Part shown: piece after piece, positions 62,654 through 64,000 of the stretch | How the letters are laid out: each line of letters opens with the position of its first letter | How positions within the stretch are numbered: the first letter of the stretch is position 1 | Assembly: GCF_900105865.1 (NCBI RefSeq) | Contig: NZ_LT629804.1 | Location: 434,001-498,000, forward strand | Direction of reading: 5' to 3' | DNA from: Arcanobacterium phocae | Lineage (GTDB): Bacteria; Actinomycetota; Actinomycetes; Actinomycetales; Actinomycetaceae | DNA: 64,000 nucleotides | Translations under genes and position numbers: made by a program | The notes under the pieces: generated by a model | Told to the model about the DNA's origin: nothing | Database searches by the model: none | Seen by the model: the letters and a program-made list of their open reading frames with translations, nothing else

Positions 62654-63655
62654 TCAGCCAACCTCACCTGGCGCAGGAGTTTGTCCGGTTACGAACAACT
62701 TCAATGGACGTAAAATTTCAGCATCAACTTTTCCGTCACTAATAAACATCTTGATCTGATCAACAACACGTTTTCCGTAATCTTTTGGTTCTTGCGCAAC
62801 ACAACCAGGGTATGTTTCTGTCAGTGGTAGTTCCGAAGCGCAGAAACCATAGACTTTAACATCTCGTCCGGAAGCTTTTACTGCTTCAAGTGCCCCCTGT
62901 GCAGCAGGTCCCGTAGAAGCAAAAATTACGTTCATGTCAGGATTTCCTTGGAGCATAGATGATGTCACGTTGAGCGCTGTATCTAGCTGAACTTTTCCAT
63001 CAACAGTCGCATCAACTGTTGCATGGCTATTCTTTTCGAGTGCTTTCTTAAATGCATCATCTCTTTCGACGACAATAGTTTGATCTGGCGCAGTTACTAA
63101 GCCAACATGTAGCTCAGCATCATCCCCAAAGTCTTTGAGTACCTGTTCACCAATAACTGTTCCACCGCCTGCATTATCAGCACCAAGATATTGAACGATT
63201 GAAGCATCTTGATTACTCATAGCAGTTTCAGAAACACCAACATTCACATTAAACACAGGAACACCTGCGTCGTTAGCAAGTTTGACGATTGCCGCTGATG
63301 GATCTGAATTGACAGGATTTAATGCAATAGCACATGGCTTTTTCTGGAGTAAAGCCTGTGCTTGCGCTAACTGATTTGAATCATCGTCATTGGCGATAGA
63401 AACATCTACAGTAAATCCTTGTTCTTTACCCTGTTCTTCAAATCCTTCCTGCATAGCAACATAATATGGATTCGTTAGATTTGGCAGTAAGACTCCTAAA
63501 ATTGGCGAATCTGACTTACAGCCCTCTGGTAAGGAGGTAGCTTTTTCACCAGCTTTTGTGGGTTTTGCCTCTCCTGATCCTGTATCGATAGCTCCACAGG
63601 CGCTCATTGATAATGCTCCTGCAGCTACAATAGCGAGAATAACTATTCGCTTCAT
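62654..63655 (-). CDS. Sugar-binding lipoprotein, RbsB type
   Basis: A 333-residue lipoprotein: MKRIVILAIVAAGALSMSAC with Cys20 lipidated and a Gly/Ser linker. The periplasmic-binding-protein type 1 fold is visible in ILGVLLPNLTNPYYVAMQEG, KPCAIALNPVNSDPSA and FASTGPAAQGALEAVKASG. It delivers a sugar to the RbsA-C complex. AAGGAG precedes the ATG. Substrate not determined; inositol is conceivable given the neighbouring iol regulon 35 kb away, but this is weak. Confidence 0.92.
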   Translation of the reverse strand: MKRIVILAIVAAGALSMSACGAIDTGSGEAKPTKAGEKATSLPEGCKSDSPILGVLLPNLTNPYYVAMQEGFEEQGKEQGFTVDVSIANDDDSNQLAQAQALLQKKPCAIALNPVNSDPSAAIVKLANDAGVPVFNVNVGVSETAMSNQDASIVQYLGADNAGGGTVIGEQVLKDFGDDAELHVGLVTAPDQTIVVERDDAFKKALEKNSHATVDATVDGKVQLDTALNVTSSMLQGNPDMNVIFASTGPAAQGALEAVKASGRDVKVYGFCASELPLTETYPGCVAQEPKDYGKRVVDQIKMFISDGKVDAEILRPLKLFVTGQTPAPGEVG

Positions 63656-63714
63656 TGGTTTCTCCTTAGTAAAAACAACGCTGTTTTGATTAGTTTGGCT
63701 GATTGACCTGAGTT

Positions 63715-64000
63715 CTAATGAGCAATGCCATCAGAAACAGTTTCTTTTCGTTTTTTGAAAAGTGAAAAAATTGAAATATTTCGTCGATTCGAATCTATAA
63801 GAACACCAAGGAGAATAATTACTCCAATGACAAGTGGTTGCCAGTATGCACTAACTCCAATAACATTCATGCCGTTGGAAACTTCCGCAATAAGAATTGC
63901 ACCAAAAACGGCACCTAAAATTGTTCCTACACCACCAAATAGGCTTACACCGCCAACGACGGCAGATGCAATCGAATAAAACTGTTCCGTACCTGCTCCA
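63715..64000 (-). CDS. Sugar ABC transporter permease, RbsC type, C-terminal part
   Basis: Only the last 95 codons are present; the rest lies beyond the window. The tail reads YSIASAVVGGVSLFGGVGTI, NGMNVIGVSAYWQPLVIGVI, typical of RbsC, and ends FSLFKKRKETVSDGIAH. It is the first gene of the RbsC-RbsB-RbsA operon in this window. Confidence 0.9.
   Translation of the reverse strand, partial: GAGTEQFYSIASAVVGGVSLFGGVGTILGAVFGAILIAEVSNGMNVIGVSAYWQPLVIGVIILLGVLIDSNRRNISIFSLFKKRKETVSDGIAH

Overview
The window looks like chromosome from a host-associated actinobacterium of moderate GC, most like the Actinomycetaceae (Arcanobacterium/Trueperella/Actinomyces type). The evidence is: Corynebacterium-like iol genes including a Cgl0159-type barrel protein and a GntR regulator, an LPLTG-anchored VWA surface protein, many TTG/GTG starts and ATGA/GTGA overlaps, and long hairpin terminators without U-tracts. 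The genus is inferred, not proven. No tRNA, rRNA or CRISPR array was recognised.

Layout: (1) 1-2015, reverse: the end of a glycerophosphodiester phosphodiesterase, a GT2 glycosyltransferase and cutC. (2) 2164-3183: a solitary DUF3644/HEPN-like gene behind a perfect palindrome. (3) 3281-14118: a glycan/peptide import locus. It has an Opp/Dpp-type ABC transporter, an ROK kinase and a cytosolic GH29 fucosidase, opposed by a divergent ROK repressor and an M81 peptidase. (4) 14195-28634: an inositol regulon of several operons (iolA; iolC-aldolase-iolB-iolD; transaldolase-iolG-iolE; MFS transporter plus PI-PLC-like phosphodiesterase; a zinc alcohol dehydrogenase) around a GntR regulator. (5) 28819-31478: TauE/SafE permease, small lipoprotein, AGE-family isomerase. 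(6) 31590-33340: a three-gene XRE / ImmA-IrrE peptidase / PIN module. (7) 33774-35976: two nested, decayed IS3-family elements and remnants of a lipoprotein gene. (8) 35990-46480: an operon-like tandem array of four intact lipoproteins of about 650 residues. It lies behind an 870-residue relative that has a helical, WXG100-like N-terminus instead of a lipoprotein signal. (9) 46610-52980: a mannoside/N-glycan locus (PfkB sugar kinase, LacI repressor, GH38 alpha-mannosidase, GH5-type beta-mannosidase). (10) 53055-60299: LPLTG/VWA/Cna-B surface protein, EamA transporter, a two-gene Abi/HEPN cassette between direct repeats, and a BCCT transporter. (11) 61104-64000: an RbsABC-like sugar ABC transporter, cut by the window end.

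How the genes fit together: much of the window serves the capture of host-derived compounds. Fucosides would enter through the Opp-type importer and be cut in the cytosol. N-glycan mannose could be released by GH38/GH5, isomerised by the AGE enzyme and phosphorylated by the PfkB kinase. Inositol, perhaps also as a glycerophospho-inositol ester, could enter by the MFS carrier and be burned by the Iol enzymes.

The most unusual region is the lipoprotein array. It is built from an alternating B-A two-gene unit with a 3934-bp period, has length-variable Thr/Asn/Asp-rich loops, shares its C-terminal module with the upstream non-lipoprotein protein, and ends in an IS-broken copy. Three separate small candidate defence modules (DUF3644, XRE-ImmA-PIN and the Abi/HEPN pair) are further points of interest.
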